A model generated the notes under the pieces. That model made no database searches. It was not told where the DNA came from and saw nothing but the letters and a program-made list of their open reading frames with translations. 64,000 nt of DNA from Eretmocerus hayati (taxonomy: Eukaryota > Arthropoda > Insecta > Hymenoptera > Aphelinidae): NCBI GenBank assembly GCA_029851415.1, contig CM056744.1:69558172-69622171 (forward strand). Reading direction: 5' to 3'. Of this stretch, positions 12,101-25,089 are shown piece after piece. Numbering within the stretch: position 1 is the stretch's first letter; each line of letters begins with the position of its first letter. The position numbers and the translations under genes were made by a program.

Positions 12101-12475
12101 CTGAGCCCAAACCAGGAATTCAAGCAGTTCTCTGCAACAAGAATTCCTGAGCTCAAAAAGAGAAATTCAAGCAGTTCTCTGCAACAAGAATTTCTGAGCT
12201 CAAAACAGAAATTCAAGCAGCTCTCTGCAACAAGAATTTCTGAACCCAAAACAGAAATTCAAGCAGTTTTCTGCAAAAAGAATTTCTGAGCTCAAGTCAG
12301 AAATTCAAGCAGCTCTCTGCAACAAAAATTTCTGAACCCAAAACAGAAATTCAAGCAGTTTCCTGCAAAAAGAATTTCTGAGCTCAAAACAGAAATTCAA
12401 GCAGCTCTCTGCAACAAGAATTTCTGAGCTCAAAGCAGAAATTCAAACGAGATCTCTGGACCAAGAATTTCTTAT
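12101..12475. repeat. 46-bp minisatellite, about eight copies
   Basis: Units begin AATTCAAGCAG and contain CTCTGCAACAAGAATTTCTG. The unit length, 46 bp, is not a multiple of three, so the overlapping frames on both strands are not a conserved repetitive protein. Middle copies alternate between two variants (CTGCAACAAG...GAACCCA and CTGCAAAAAG...GAGCTCA), which suggests a 92-bp higher-order unit. Confidence 0.85.
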
Positions 12476-12777
12476 CCATCAGTTTGTGCAGCAAAACGTA
12501 AGTAAATTGGAGTGAGATATATTGTGATTCTATTCTATTATATAGGATCCAACGCATATATACAGCAAGCCTTTATGTATATAACTTCATGTCTTTCACT
12601 TGCGCATTATGTAATACCTCTATGCATGTGAAAAACGAGCAGTCTTTCAATGCAACGCATAATATACTAACAGTATATTACAGTGTCATTAATTGTGGCG
12701 CCTCTCCAGGGCTGCCTCGGTACTAGTCCTCAATCAAACAAATGACCCCTCGGTCGGTAAAGGTAGAGCTTTCACAT
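12476..12777. other. Spacer, no gene recognised
   Basis: AT-rich spacer that becomes more GC-rich after 12,700, next to the foldback element. Nothing else is supported. Confidence 0.4.
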
Positions 12778-13216
12778 GCCCTTAAGGGTGCTCCCCAAGC
12801 TGGATTATAGCGATCGATGCGCCATCTCGTGGTCACATTGGTTTATTGTCAATATTAAATCAACCAGACAACGTAGAACGATGCGCGACATTTCGCCACG
12901 TGCGGAGAATTTCTTTACGAATTGTGAGAGAAGTTACATAAAAATCGGTCCAAAATTGAGAGAGCTATTTTGCGGGAAAAATTTGCAACAATTTTGAAAA
13001 TACATGAAAAATGTTCCCGCGAAATAGCTCTCTCAATTTTGCACCGATTTTTATGTAATTTCTTTTAAAATTCGTAGAAAAATTCTCCACGCGTGGCAAA
13101 ATGTCGCTCGCCGTTCTACGTTGCTGCTTGGTTAATTTAATACTTGCAATAAACCAATTTGACCGCAAAATGGTGCCACGATCGTTTCTCAAATGCTGAG
13201 GAGCACCCTCAAGGCC
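12778..13216. mobile_element. Foldback element with ~210-bp arms
   Basis: Two long arms face each other around a short centre near 12,995. CTTAAGGGTGCTCC at the left end matches GGAGCACCCTCAAG at the right, and matching runs include CGTAGAACG, GAGAATTT and ACATAAAAATCGGT. GCC lies just outside both ends and may be a short target duplication. There is no gene; the 73- and 75-codon frames on opposite strands are the same arm sequence read twice. Confidence 0.8.
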
Positions 13217-13690
13217 AGTCCGTAGTGCTTACACTTGCTCACTACTCCATAGATGGCGCCACGGTGATTTGCATAGCGTAATTCCAACAATATTTAATTT
13301 CTAAATAGTTGCGAACACTTTTTGGACCAAATCATTAAGTCAGCGCGCTTCCCAATAAAATTTCCAATCATTTGAGCTTTGTCGCGTCTCAAAACTCGAG
13401 ATATATTTCGCGAGATTTGGAAAATGGCAAAGTGCATAACAGCGTGGTTCCTACGATGCGGCAGCGACAGCTCAAGATTGAGGTTTTTCAAATCCTGCAA
13501 AATATACCACGAATTTTGAAACGCAACAAAGCTCAAATGATTGGAAATTTTATTGGGAAGCGCGCAGACTCAATGATTTTATCCGAAAAGTGTTTGCAAT
13601 TATTTAAAAATTAGATATTGTTTAGAAACCTGCATGTACTCCAGTGCGTGTCTGGTTGCAGTATTGCGGGGACTACGAACTGGCCTTAAA
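13209..13690. mobile_element. Foldback element, 13288-13621, within an outer inverted repeat
   Basis: The inner palindrome (13288-13621) has arms of about 150 bp, with CCAATCATTTGAGCTTTGT at 13,365 answered by its complement at about 13,525. CAATATTTAATTTCTAAATA at the left pairs with the right end near 13,620. Outside it, AAGGCCAGTCCGTAGTG at 13,211 is answered inverted at 13,673-13,690, so the structure is nested. No coding capacity. Confidence 0.75.
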
Positions 13691-15246
13691 ACCTCAGTGA
13701 ACACCCGTTTTCGGAAAAGAAGATGACCAGAAATGAGGCCATATTTTTGTTATAATTCATGTACGACGGATATCAAGATTCCTCGTTGAATGAATTTCAA
13801 AGCCAATATGATGTCATTCATTAGCCAAAAAATTCAATCCCGTACTTGAAATGGAAGTATCGCATGTTACCCACGTTTTGCATAGATTTTTTAGACTACT
13901 GCAAAACACCTCCGGAAGTCGCCCAAATATCGACCATTCATTACTCATCGGATATAATCGATCTTTTCCCGCCAAATTTTAGTTTCAAGTCTAAATTATA
14001 TGGATAGATTTCCATCAGGGTAAGATCTATTTAACATAGGCTGAAGAAGGGCCTAAAATGGCCCTCCCACGGGATTCAAAGCCCAAAGAGGAGGTCAAGG
14101 ATATCTGGAGAAATTTTTTTGTTGTATTACAACCTGGTAATGACTGGGGAAGTTTTTTGGATTCTTCCCCAGACCCTTCTAGTGACGGTTCTGTCTAACT
14201 TGCTCCATAATGATTCATATATTTTACAAGAATCAAGATGGAAGGTGACGAGCGGAGTAGCTTGTTTTGAGTGTTAGTTCGTGACACACCCTCACGGAAA
14301 ACAACTAAATTTATGTACGATCCTGATCTAATGAAAGTGGGGTTCGAAATAGTTTCCGATAGATGCTGATTCACAAATTCAATGCCGGCTTCCGCTCAGC
14401 TGTATCTCAATGACCACATATGTCTTCGATCGCGGCCTAGTATCTGATATCATTCCGGAAATATAAAGTTCATGGTATGGGAGAACCACTCACACATGGC
14501 GATAATCCACCTGAACAGGAATCCCTTTATGAATGCCAGGTTTGGAAGAATTTTTCAGTATCGTCCTCACGTGAGTGGGTGTACTGACGATTCACTCATT
14601 CAAATAGGTGTCAGTGATTAGAAAAGGAATTTAGGACCCACTTGTACCCGATAAACCGTTCTCGGATTGAACGACTTACCTATGAGAACGAATTAGGTCA
14701 CAGTAAGAGGTGGTTTTGGCAGACTCATCTAATGCTTCATTATAGCACACCTTGGATGGCAAGAATTTCATAGTCAGGGCTGTAGACAAATTTGGATGCT
14801 ACGACTGTGAGGATCCTCTGATATCAGTATCGACGCTACTGAATTCCTCGCTATTCAGTGAAGCGTGTGGATATCTATCTTCTGAATATTTAGTGCGAAG
14901 AACACAGTATCTACAAATTGCCTAGAGAAATTACTCTCATGAGACCCGAGAGAATGGTATGTTCAATTTCGGAAACCGTTATCACTGCCTGAGTCAAAGA
15001 CCGTCAGAACAGGCGCATATACTCAAGTCCAAGCTTGAGTTTGGAATCGATGGAGATTCATAAGCTCTGGAATAATTATCTCTCGTACTGAATAATTACC
15101 ATGGATTCTGGTACGAATTTTCATGAATTGAATTCTCGATCTATGATAATTACCTTACACTGATGAGACCATCCAATGAATTGTCTCAGCGTACCCAGTT
15201 CTTCACCTCTGGATTCGTTCTATGAAGAGCGAAACAACGAATGAAA

Positions 15247-15249
<3 letters not shown>
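13691..15249. other. No gene recognised
   Basis: Apparently unique DNA with no long frame, domain, tandem repeat or RNA gene that I can support. Confidence 0.5.

Positions 15250-15305
<56 letters not shown>
15250..15305. repeat. (GA)n microsatellite
   Basis: An uninterrupted GA dinucleotide run of about 55 bp, followed by purine-rich sequence to about 15,390. The Ser/Leu-rich minus-strand frames over it are translations of the repeat, not genes. Confidence 0.95.
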
Positions 15306-15308
<3 letters not shown>

Positions 15309-16711
15309 GGACGAAAGATTGACGAATAGATGGGTAGACCGAGAAAGGGAGAGAATCGGAGGGATGAAGAGATAGAGAGTGAGGAAGAAGATATATGTAT
15401 GGATAGATATCGATCTATCCTTTGATTCATTAACCTCGAAACATTCAAAAATTGCATATCGATACACATAAAGCAAGACAAATATAGATATAACTCATGA
15501 ATCTTTCTTTTTTATTGGAACAACTCATGCATAAAACCTGAGGAGGACTGTAGCGCGAATGAAGGGGGCAGAGATCTAACTTGATGAGATTAATAAACAC
15601 TACGATGAGGTATCCAATCGGGCTGTATGATGAATGGGATGTACACTTGTATCAACAAATAATAATCATCTCAATACTAACATTGTTGATGGTGGGTAGA
15701 CTCAGCACCGGACTCTACTTCACAACCTTAAGGCTAGTGTAGGCAAGTTACGCCGCACACAAACTACGCTGTCTCGTCATTTCTTGCTGATGCCTTTTAT
15801 TAGAAGTTGAACCCGGAATAGTGGCGAGTGATGAGATTACGGAGCTGTGGCTACTCTGGATTGATGGCATTATGTGGAATTTGTCGAGGGGTATTAGAGA
15901 GTGAGATTCGAAGTGATATTACTACTGAGACAGAGGTCTGACTCGAGCACTGGCATGAGCTTACGTATACAATGAATCTTGTTCCTACCAAAAATCAAGC
16001 CAACTCGATCGGGAATAATGTTTGAGTGATTGGCGTTTGCTTGAGTCATAGTTGACCCTGTTCCATATGCATAATAGAATAGCTCATCTGTCTGTAAAAT
16101 ATGGGTCTATGCCTTAGCCCACGCTAAAGTCAGACTCAACTTCGACTAAGTGCGACCCAAGAGTGGCTATTGGATTGATTCGGAAGGCGAAAGTGCGATA
16201 TTGTCTTCACTCCGTAAGAATGAGAGAGATGAGGAGGATTCGATCCGTCAAAAATTCAAACTATCCGAAGAGTCCATGAATTTTCCACTCCTTGACTCAA
16301 TTCGCCTCTACGAGGATTCCAATCAGGCCCAACGCACGCCAAATAATCTTTCGTAGAACATTGAGGAATATTACTCTTTAGACAGGTGCAGCGTCACTCT
16401 GAGATATCTTGAGATGTTGGTTCTTTATAAGTATTCTGGGGATATATTCCTGGTCCAACAATCAAATTCACATTACTGTAGCACACCCGCACACACAAAT
16501 CTGATCCAGATCGCAGAAAAGGTGAAACAGGGATCATTCAACGTCGATTCATCTTCACCCATTCGCAGGAGTCGGTCGAGAATTGTCCTCAAAGTAATCT
16601 TGGAACTCATAGACTGTCAGTCAACCTCAATCATAATGGATTGACAAGTTAGGTGGGATCCAAAATGAGATGATAGGACCTGAAGATATACAAAATATTG
16701 ACATAAATGTA
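15306..16711. other. No gene recognised
   Basis: No convincing gene. Plus-strand frames at 16150-16356 (68 codons) and 16414-16644 (76 codons) match nothing I know and are short enough to be chance. Confidence 0.45.
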
Positions 16712-16874
16712 CACTCCCCAGGAAGGTGAACTACGCAGCCGTCACGTTCAGAAAAGAATTCGAGATCTTCTGTCTCACTCGCAGTCATAGCTTATGGTGA
16801 GAGTGCGAGTGAGACAGAGAACCTCGAATAGTAACTAACCGTCATGGCTGTGCTATTCACCTTTGTGGGGAGTG
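16712..16874. mobile_element. 163-bp hairpin MITE with TA duplication
   Basis: The ends are CACTCCCCAGGAAGGTG and CACCTTTGTGGGGAGTG, flanked by TA on both sides (16710-16711 and 16875-16876). The centre contains a second strong stem: CTGTCTCACTCGCA pairs with TGCGAGTGAGACAG. Almost the whole element folds into one hairpin. TA flanks suggest mobilisation by a Tc1/mariner-type transposase. Confidence 0.8.
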
Positions 16875-16947
16875 TACAAGATCCAACATATTGTTATTGG
16901 GCCATGCAGAACCTATAAGGTTATCGAGGGATAATGTTCGAGATTAA

Positions 16948-17500
16948 GGTAGTTGTCCACCAACTACGTGAGTCAATGGCTACCTAACCTAACTTTTCCG
17001 CTAACAGAGATTTGAACAAAATAATAATTTTGACGAATAAGTCTGTTTTGCTCATCAAAAAGCAAGCTAAAATGGGCTAATATACTTTCGTGGTCAAAAT
17101 CTTTCCAAACCAGCTGATAGTTTGCGTATAAACCGTATTTGCGTGGAGGCCGTTCCGCAAACTCACTTTTACGGTAACTGCCACGGAAAAACTAGACGAT
17201 CAATCTTGAGCGGACTTGGCCAAAAGATTCATCTTTGTATGAACTTTCTCCTCCTGCAATCTCATCATTTTTTGTAATCTCAATCGGCTGTGAAGCCCAA
17301 TAGTGTGCCATTTTATGTGCCCTCGCCAATAAGCGCGACATTAAATCCGACCAAAACACCCGGTTTTTTTATGGCTAGGGCTCCGAAACGGAATGGTCAA
17401 TCTCCATGAGATTTCACACACATATCCATGGATACTTGAATTGATTTCTCACCAAGTTATGGAGCATTCTGTGATCTCTTAATTTTAGTGGACAACTACC
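16948..17500. mobile_element. TTAA-flanked non-autonomous element
   Basis: The 13-bp terminal inverted repeats GGTAGTTGTCCAC and GTGGACAACTACC lie directly inside TTAA tetranucleotides (16944-16947 and 17501-17504). TTAA duplication is the hallmark of piggyBac-type insertion, although the terminal bases differ from the classic piggyBac end. It is 553 bp long with no coding frame. Confidence 0.7.
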
Positions 17501-20500
17501 TTAATATCGGGGTGTTTGGAGCGTATTCGGAGAGCCTTGTTCTCAGAGTGAGCAGATGTTCCAAGATACTGAATAGAACGACGGATAACTGGGACTTTCC
17601 GAAGTACCTCGAGTTTTGCAGCACAGGAGCAATGTACGCCGTTGGTTGTTCAAAGTCAGAGACGACGTTTGTACTTAGTCCATTCGTGCCGACTTTGAGA
17701 TTACCCTGCGCAACATCGAGGGACCACTTCGGAGGAATAATCTAATAACTCTGGGAACCGAACCACTGCGCAGATCGTTTCCACGGGCAAATGATGTGTA
17801 CAATCTGGAAGAAACGTTCGTCTCGCAATTCCGTACCGGACTAAGGAGCAGAACTGACAATGTTTGGATAACGTATCTTGCTCAAACTCCGTTCTACTGT
17901 CTCCTGATGCCGAGAACCCACACAGCATCGAAACATTTCAGAAACATTCCAGAAACATTTCATGGGGAGATTTGAAATATTTCAGGGGTATTTCACTGAA
18001 ACATATCTGGAATATAGTTATGTCCGCGTCTGGGAATGTCCCTGGAACCTTCCGTGGTAATAAATCTGTGTACCTTTCAAGAACGGTAGATTGGGATATT
18101 TGCGTATATTCGAGATGATAAGTATTGCGACAACTAAGCGAAAAAAACATCCAATAGCCAAATTGAATGAATTCTAATTCGGATTTTCTCTTTGACTATG
18201 AGACATTTTGTAAAGTTGATATTGGTTACATCATAGACCAATTCCACGTAAGATTAGACAGTTGAATATTGTTCAAGTTTCAGATCTCCTCTGGATGAAA
18301 TATATGGGCAATTCTCGGGAACTTTTGATTTTTGTGTTACAAGGCTATTGCCAAGTATTGCATCTCGTATACTCTGGTTTCGTGCTTGATAACACTCAGA
18401 AGTTCTTAAATGATAGAAGAACAATATATTTGTGGAGTTTCGGATCATTTTGAACGACTCAAAACTCATCATCATCACTTGAATCAGCGGAAAACAGGAA
18501 AATCGACTGTTAGTAGCTCGATTTTCTTTCATTCCTAGAAGTACTGCTATGCCGTACAAGAAATCGTCTCGATTCCAACAAAATTAGCAAGATCATACCA
18601 TCAGATGTATCTGGAATTAGCCCCGCTGATGTGCTGTGGGTAGAAAGGAATTGACAAGTACTTCTAAATGTGTTACCGAAATTTGAGGATTTCTGAGTTG
18701 TCACACCATTCCGTTAATGACGTTCATGCCGAGGAAATGACCCAACTGGTAGAAAGATATATCAAAATATAGTCAAAAACGAAGCATTTCAGTCATCACT
18801 CGTTGATGTGCTGCAATCTGCATTCGATTCAAAGCTTGGAGGGAATAATTTCTACCTGCGTGAACTTCTAGATAAAGGTGATTTTTTGAACGGCACATCA
18901 ACAAATCCATTTGTTTGCAGCTGGATATGTTTGTGCACGCTAAATCTGATCACTCCTTCACTGAGTCTTGGTTTGGCAAGCTCATATGTCCATTTCTGCA
19001 ATCGAGCCTGGAGTAAGCTACACACGTCTCAGTATTATATACAACGTCAATGCGTACATCGCGATTTTCATTCACCGGCGCTGTAATTAAGTATGTATTT
19101 TTGTTCATATCGAGGAAATACATGATAATAGTGAAGAAAGAATAGCTAAAGTGAAGAAAACTTGCTTCAGTGGAGGAAAAATATCATCGAAAATTATTTA
19201 ACTATATATATGCCCAATTTTTCCAAAATAATTTCGACCTTTGCAATTCTTTAAATCATTCCGATGTGTTTTTTTTCATCTTATGAAATCATATCCTAGT
19301 ATTTCTCCAAAAAACCGATATCTTTCGAGTCCTAAGGCATTTTATCGAGAAAATTCATAATTTTGAACCGAGGGAGTGGAATTATTCTCACATAACCCCA
19401 CGAATCGGTCTGGAATATAATTATGGCGTACCTCCCATGAATTCAAGTGAAATATCGTATGGCTTTGGCAATCCGTTGAAGGGGACGTGAACCAGAGGAT
19501 CAAAATAGTCGAGAAATTTGATTTTTTCTTGTAGAAAATGTACATGGCATTGTTTTACTCTCAAGAAAGTCCTTACGAATGGAAATATTCAGCCTCCTAA
19601 CGATTATTCAGGCCAGACCTCATAATTGGGCACGCACCTCCCCTCAACACCCCAGATTTTGGCTTTGGAGCATTTCACGTTTTTCGATGATGCCATGAGT
19701 AGCGAGTCGTGCACAAACTTGGAATAATAACTTGGATAAAATTGAAGTCGTGAACACTCATCATTCTGAAACATGTATCTCGAGGTGAGCGAAACCTCAG
19801 AGATGTGCTCCAAATTTGAAAGAAGAATCCCGAAACACCAGAAATCGTAAGTTCCTGAGAATTGTGCACTAGCGAAGTGCCTCGCGTTGCTCGGCTTGTA
19901 AATGTTTCAGGAAAAGGTACAGGACTCTGAAAATGCATCAGTGAATCGAGTAATGATCGAATTTTCATTCGAATTCGGTGGTGGCTCTGGTGTCTTGAAA
20001 ACCCAAGATCAACTTCTATTCGAATCGCATATTATCATTTCGTCAATCGATTATTCAGTTTTCTAAAATTTATGTAGCATTCCATTTTGATGCGAATAAT
20101 TTTTTATTGTTTTTCATTATGTTATCTCAAACTGACCTTTTGAAGTTCTCATTTGGGTTTGAGTGATTGGTTTTCAGTCTGACCTACAGACAAAGGGATA
20201 AATAATCATTTAGAGGCGTAATACTACATGAACATGAAGTACCGTTAACCAGGGAGAACTATGGACATTTCTTGAAATTTTGCTCGTAAACTCCCTGTAA
20301 CTTGTACGTCTTACATTATAGCGGCATTATGTTCAGATTCAATTGAAAGCTTATTGTCTCAGCTTTCGATTGCGCCGCAGCAGAGTCGAATTGGATGTTG
20401 TGAGCGAAAGTTATGAGCATTTGAGATGTGTTCAAAGTTAGACCCCGTGGTTGGGGTAACTTTGAACACTAGATCAATTCAACGTTCAACCCTCGATAAC

Positions 20501-20980
20501 GGGCATGGTGATACTCTGTGTCTGTCTTTATGTGATACATTTGTATTTAGAAAAGTATTATAGAGTCAATCTAAGTTTTCTGAAGTTGAAAGGAAGGCTC
20601 GAACAATGAATGAGGTGTTTCAAGAAGTCCTCTGAATCGTGATCACAATCTGTATTTGAATTCAAAAATCCGCTCACACGAAGTTCTAATCTCATCCAGA
20701 AACTGGTCCTCCATGTACGATGATCCAGAGAGTGATGGAGGGCATTTTAAAAATCGAATGACCCCAACCACAAATCTCAAAATCGAGAATTATCGGAATA
20801 CAAGAAATAATTTGTTTGATCTAGAGTCAGTCTGATTTTTAAGAGACTACGGTTTTTTGCAGTGATCAAAGTCACTCACCATGTCATAATCTTGAAATAA
20901 ATTGATTCGCATTGAAAAATCTAGATCTCCAAAAAAAAACATGCAGACGATAGCGGGAAACTTGCACGCTGCGCATCAGC
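17501..20980. other. No gene recognised
   Basis: About 3.5 kb of AT-rich DNA with many short frames of 101 codons or fewer, none with a recognisable domain. Near 17,935-18,010 GAAACATT-like words recur several times. No transposon termini are obvious. Confidence 0.5.
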
Positions 20981-23900
20981 TACGGCATGCATACGCGGCA
21001 CACACGTTCATATGAACGCAACCAATGCCGGACATGCAGATGGCACTCCGGTCGCGCTCATCTAGCCGCGCTCCTCTACAAAGAAAACACACACGGGAGC
21101 TTGCTAAGCATCATTAATTTCTCCTGTGTATCGGATGGAAGCGAAACGAGGCAGACACGCAGACGCCAACCTGACCGCGCGCACTCATCTACGGCCTCTA
21201 TAGTGAAAAAATAAAGGCAGGTCTGCTGCTCGCCTTCAGTCTTCCCCGGACATCGGACAGGAGCGGGACAAGGCAGACCTGCGGACGCCAACTTGTCTGC
21301 GCGCACTCAGCCACGAGCTTCTATAGCGAAGAGGTTGACGCGCACCCGCTGCTCGCCATCAGTCTTCCCCATACATCAGATGCCCCACTGAAAATGCGCG
21401 GCCACCCGGGCGGGCGGTGGGGCGGGCGACAAGACGGGCGCCCTGCCGTCGTGATATTTTTGTTGAGAAGTGCGGACGGTAGGGCGGCCACCCGGCCGGG
21501 CGGCAAAAAAATTAATTTTTCCAAAAAAAGTCTTTTTTTCTGGGAGTTTTTTTTTCTCGCGCAATTTTTTTCTTTGAAAATCCATTCGACGATGAATCGA
21601 CTAGTTGCAAAACTCCGTTTGTGTAGAATTCGGCTCTGAATGATGCAGACGATGAGCCCACAAAGTCTCGCGATGCTGAAAAATGCACGCAGGAATATGT
21701 TTGACAGCAAAACAATTTCCCTTCTAATTTCTTCCCTCCTCCGCTCATGATGATATTGATCATCTTTCATTCATTTGGAAGATTTTCTCTGGCACGACCC
21801 CCCCCCCCCCAAAAAAAGCCATTTCGAAGCAAACAATCAACTCTCAAGGTTTTGTTAGCGTAGAATCAAGCTGTAAGAATCGCGAAGACAATTCGCAAGA
21901 CACCATTCTGTGGTGCAGGGGAATGAGCGGGGAAAGAAAAATATTCTTCGGATTTTCTTCTCTCCGGTGAAGTTATTCCAAATTCACCCTCCAATTGCGA
22001 AATATTTGAATATTCCGAGGGAACGTAGCTTAACATAATTCTGTTCCACTATCTGATTCCTATATCCCTCCCATTGTATCTGTGGGTTCACTAACCTAGC
22101 CGTTAATCACTACGACATTCATTCTCGGAGGAGTGGCATTTCAAGTAACGATCATGTCCTTGTATTACAATTATATGAAATATATAATTGACAAATAATA
22201 TGTTCATGATATACATTTGTTTTTATAAATCATTTATAGTTCTTCCAAAAACAAAATAAACATTTTCTTTCGATTGATATTCGTAGGGTACCACTCACAT
22301 GAATGTGCCAAACTTATTACATTATTGATGAAATCGAAGATCAGCTCAAGGTACTTACATTTCGATGTACCTAAGACCCCGCTCATTGATCAAAATGTTT
22401 CGTCACTCAACCTTCACAGTTTTTCAGTATTCTACGTGCACGGAAGATATGTGTGCTGGTGAGTCCTGGATATTGCTTTGATCACAATAAAGTTGAGAAC
22501 AAACGTATAGTTTCTTCACAACATTTCACACATTACAGGGCTGCATATTGTCACGTATTGATGGATAGATGAAGAGCATGTTATTAATGCAATCAAAATC
22601 CAGAAATATCCAGGTCGTTCTCAATGATGAAAGACTCGGCAAGGTTAGTTGACAAAAAACACATTGACGGTCGTCATTCTTACAGGATATTGATTTCTAT
22701 CTTCCTCATTCGTAGTTTGTGCTCACTCTCTCGAACGAACTGATTGCAACACTACATGAGAATATCATCAATTGAGCCGTTCATTTGCAAAGCGGAAATG
22801 TAACAGCGTGATTATGCTAATTTCAGTTCTGCTCAATCTGTGACATCTTTATCAGAGAGACAATTAATTGAGTGAGTTCCCATCTTATACACAAATAGTG
22901 ATACCTCCATCGGAGTTTCAAATATTTCTAGAATACTCAACACAGATCTATCATTACAGATTTCAGGAATATCCATACTTGGACGGGATCAGGATTGTAG
23001 AATTAATAGATAACTACTCAATGGAGGTTCGTTCTCCTACGGGTTTATCACTGATTTGATGAATATTGGATCTTTGCAGAGAATGTCAATGCATGCAACA
23101 CAAGACTCGCTTCATTGTGAAAGTCGCCATCGTAGTAGAAGACCATACCATAGTATACAATGGCATTGTAAAAGACTAATAATATGCTGAGCGTTCGACT
23201 GTACAATTTATCCTGAAATACCGTATTTGGGATGTGGCATTCTTTCATGACATCTCTTAGGATTCGTGTGATCTTGAAAATTACATCTCCATATTTATAA
23301 GGAAGTCATTTCTGAATTGAAAAGTGCGAACTACTCTCTTGTTCCTCACACCATTTCCTCATCTACACTTTCGCTCGCAGCTCATAAGAATCAGATCGAA
23401 TGTATACATGACTAGCCGTACTCATTTCTGTATGTGAAAATTGAAGTGTAATCATGATATCGGCTATTACTGTCACCATGCCACTTGGACTGGCTTCATA
23501 CAATTATCGTGAATGAATTACATAATGTACCCCCATCACCGTGTTATTAATGATTGAGAACTTTTCCCAATCCTGATCGATTGAGATTAAAATTAGATCT
23601 TCTAGATGGATAACGCGAATCTGGACTATTTTGATCGGGAGAGAAAGTATTCCGAGAAGAAATTGTTTTGCTGTCAGACATATTTCTGCGTGAGTTTTTC
23701 AGCATCGCGAGACTTTGTGGGCTCATTGACTGCATCATTCACAGCCAAATTCTACACAAACGGAATTTTGTAACTAGGTGATCCATCTTCGAACGGATTT
23801 TCAAAGGAAAAAATTGCGCGAGAGAAAAAAACTCCCAGAAAAAAAAACTTTTTTTGGAAAAATTAATTTTTTTGCCGCCCGGCCGGGCGGCCGCCCTGCC

Positions 23901-24465
23901 AACTGCATTTTTCAACAAAAATATCGCTGCGGCAGGGCGCCCGTCTTGCCGCCCGCCCCGCCGCCGGCCCGGGCGGCCACGCATTTTCAGTGGGGCGGGA
24001 GCGGAGCGACTCCAGACATGCAGACGCTACTTTGGACGCTCTCATTCAGCCGCGCGCCTTTACGAAGATCAAGACATTATCACCAAGTGCAGTTCAACAA
24101 TCACAGAGGGTAAGTAAATTATTTCACATTCAATCAGGAATTATTAAGCGATATTCATCGTTTCTACTTTCTTTATTCGCTGCATGTTCATCGCCTAAAC
24201 ATTATTTCATCAAGGACTTGTGAAATAATGAGAAATCTATGATATATTGTCTTGATTCTCGTCACAAGAACTACCGTATAATATTGAACGTATTTTATTC
24301 CTTCCTCTTTTGCCTTACAGGCACAGTTTCACTCGACCCCCATATATCAGACAGGACCGGAGCGATGCCAGACATGCTGACGCCGCTTCAGACGTGCTCA
24401 TTCAGCCACGCGCCTCTACGAAAGAGACATCATCAACAAGTGCAGTTCAACAGTCACAAGAGGTG
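20980..24465 (+). repeat. GC-rich exon-like tandem array, five units, one split by an insertion
   Basis: Related units lie at about 20,990-21,080, 21,125-21,205, 21,240-21,330, 21,360-21,383 continued at 23,994-24,110, and 24,335-24,462. One plus-strand frame reads similarly in all: NAGHADGTPVALI, GRHADANLTART, GRPADANLSARTQPRAS, SRHADATLDALIQPRAF and ARHADAASDVLIQPRAS. The first two units have stops in this frame. The last two also share a downstream AVQQSQ motif, a donor-like site (GGGTAAGT and GAGGTGAAT) and an AT-rich segment ending in a pyrimidine-AG acceptor. This could be duplicated exons of a host gene or a repeat with fortuitous coding bias. Confidence 0.5.
21384..23993. mobile_element. 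2.6-kb element with ~390-bp inverted termini, inserted in the GC-rich array
   Basis: The left end CCCCACTGAAAATGCG is answered by CGCATTTTCAGTGGGG at the right. The arms (about 21,384-21,770 and 23,610-23,993) share GC-rich blocks, a T/A-rich TTTTTTCTGGGAG segment and GTTTTGCTGTCA-like sequence. The element splits one GC-rich array unit, so it is an insertion. The interior (21,790-23,600) has no recognisable protein; part of it, 21,830-22,160, is the inverted partner of 4,310-4,640. The arms are about 60 percent GC in their outer 200 bp, in contrast to the interior. Confidence 0.7.
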
Positions 24466-24729
24466 AATAAATCATTTCAAATTGAATCAGAAATCATGAA
24501 CCAATATTCCCCGTTTCTACTCCCTTCATTCACTGCATGTTTATTGCCTAAACATTTCTTTATCGGGAAATATTCAAACAATAACAAATCTCTAATAGAT
24601 CATCTTGATTCATGTAACGAGAACTACTGTTTGATGTTGGACGTATTCTTTTCCTTCCTTTTTTTCTTCACAGGCTCAGTTGGAGTCATACCAAGATCTC
24701 CCGACTACGATATGAGTCACATGGACTAG
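24321..24729 (+). other. Candidate exon-intron-exon (end of exon-like array)
   Basis: A GC-rich block (24321-24462) has an acceptor-like TTTTGCCTTACAG before it and a donor-like GAG/GTGAAT after it. A second acceptor-like TTCTTCACAG precedes 24674. Joining the two gives a frame that ends ...AVQQSQEAQLESYQDLPTTI and a stop near 24,713. The unspliced frame is also open to a TAG at 24,729, encoding 139 residues. The phase of the preceding unit does not match cleanly, so the structure is tentative and no protein family is recognised. Confidence 0.3.
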
Positions 24730-25089
24730 GGAATGGAAATTCGGCTGTTCATCGAGAACACCAATCCAACTCCAAACCAAGATACAATCCAATCGGAATG
24801 CGGTACATCAAAATGGGAGTTAAAATCATCCACCCCTGTTACAAGCCAACCGAATATAAGTTTTGATTAGTTGTACAGACATGCATGGATATCTTTCAAA
24901 TTTTCACTACGACTATTCAAATCACTCTAAAACATAGTACAGTTGTAATTTATATTATTCCAATGAAGATTTTTAATGTTATTTGTCTTTCCATATTTTG
25001 CTCAGATATTCGAGTCATTGATGAAATCATAATAAACAATTGAAATATTTTGATGTGTAGCTTGCTCACATCACTCAACTCGAGCCAAT

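Noticed and set aside
12023..12289. Repetitive protein candidate FKQFSATRI
   Set aside because: The repeat unit is 46 bp, so the phase changes every copy; no frame is conserved.
9600..12475. CRISPR-like direct repeats
   Set aside because: Units are tandem and diverged without unique spacers, and the DNA is eukaryotic.
15186..15481. Ser/Leu-rich minus-strand proteins
   Set aside because: Produced by translation of the GA microsatellite.
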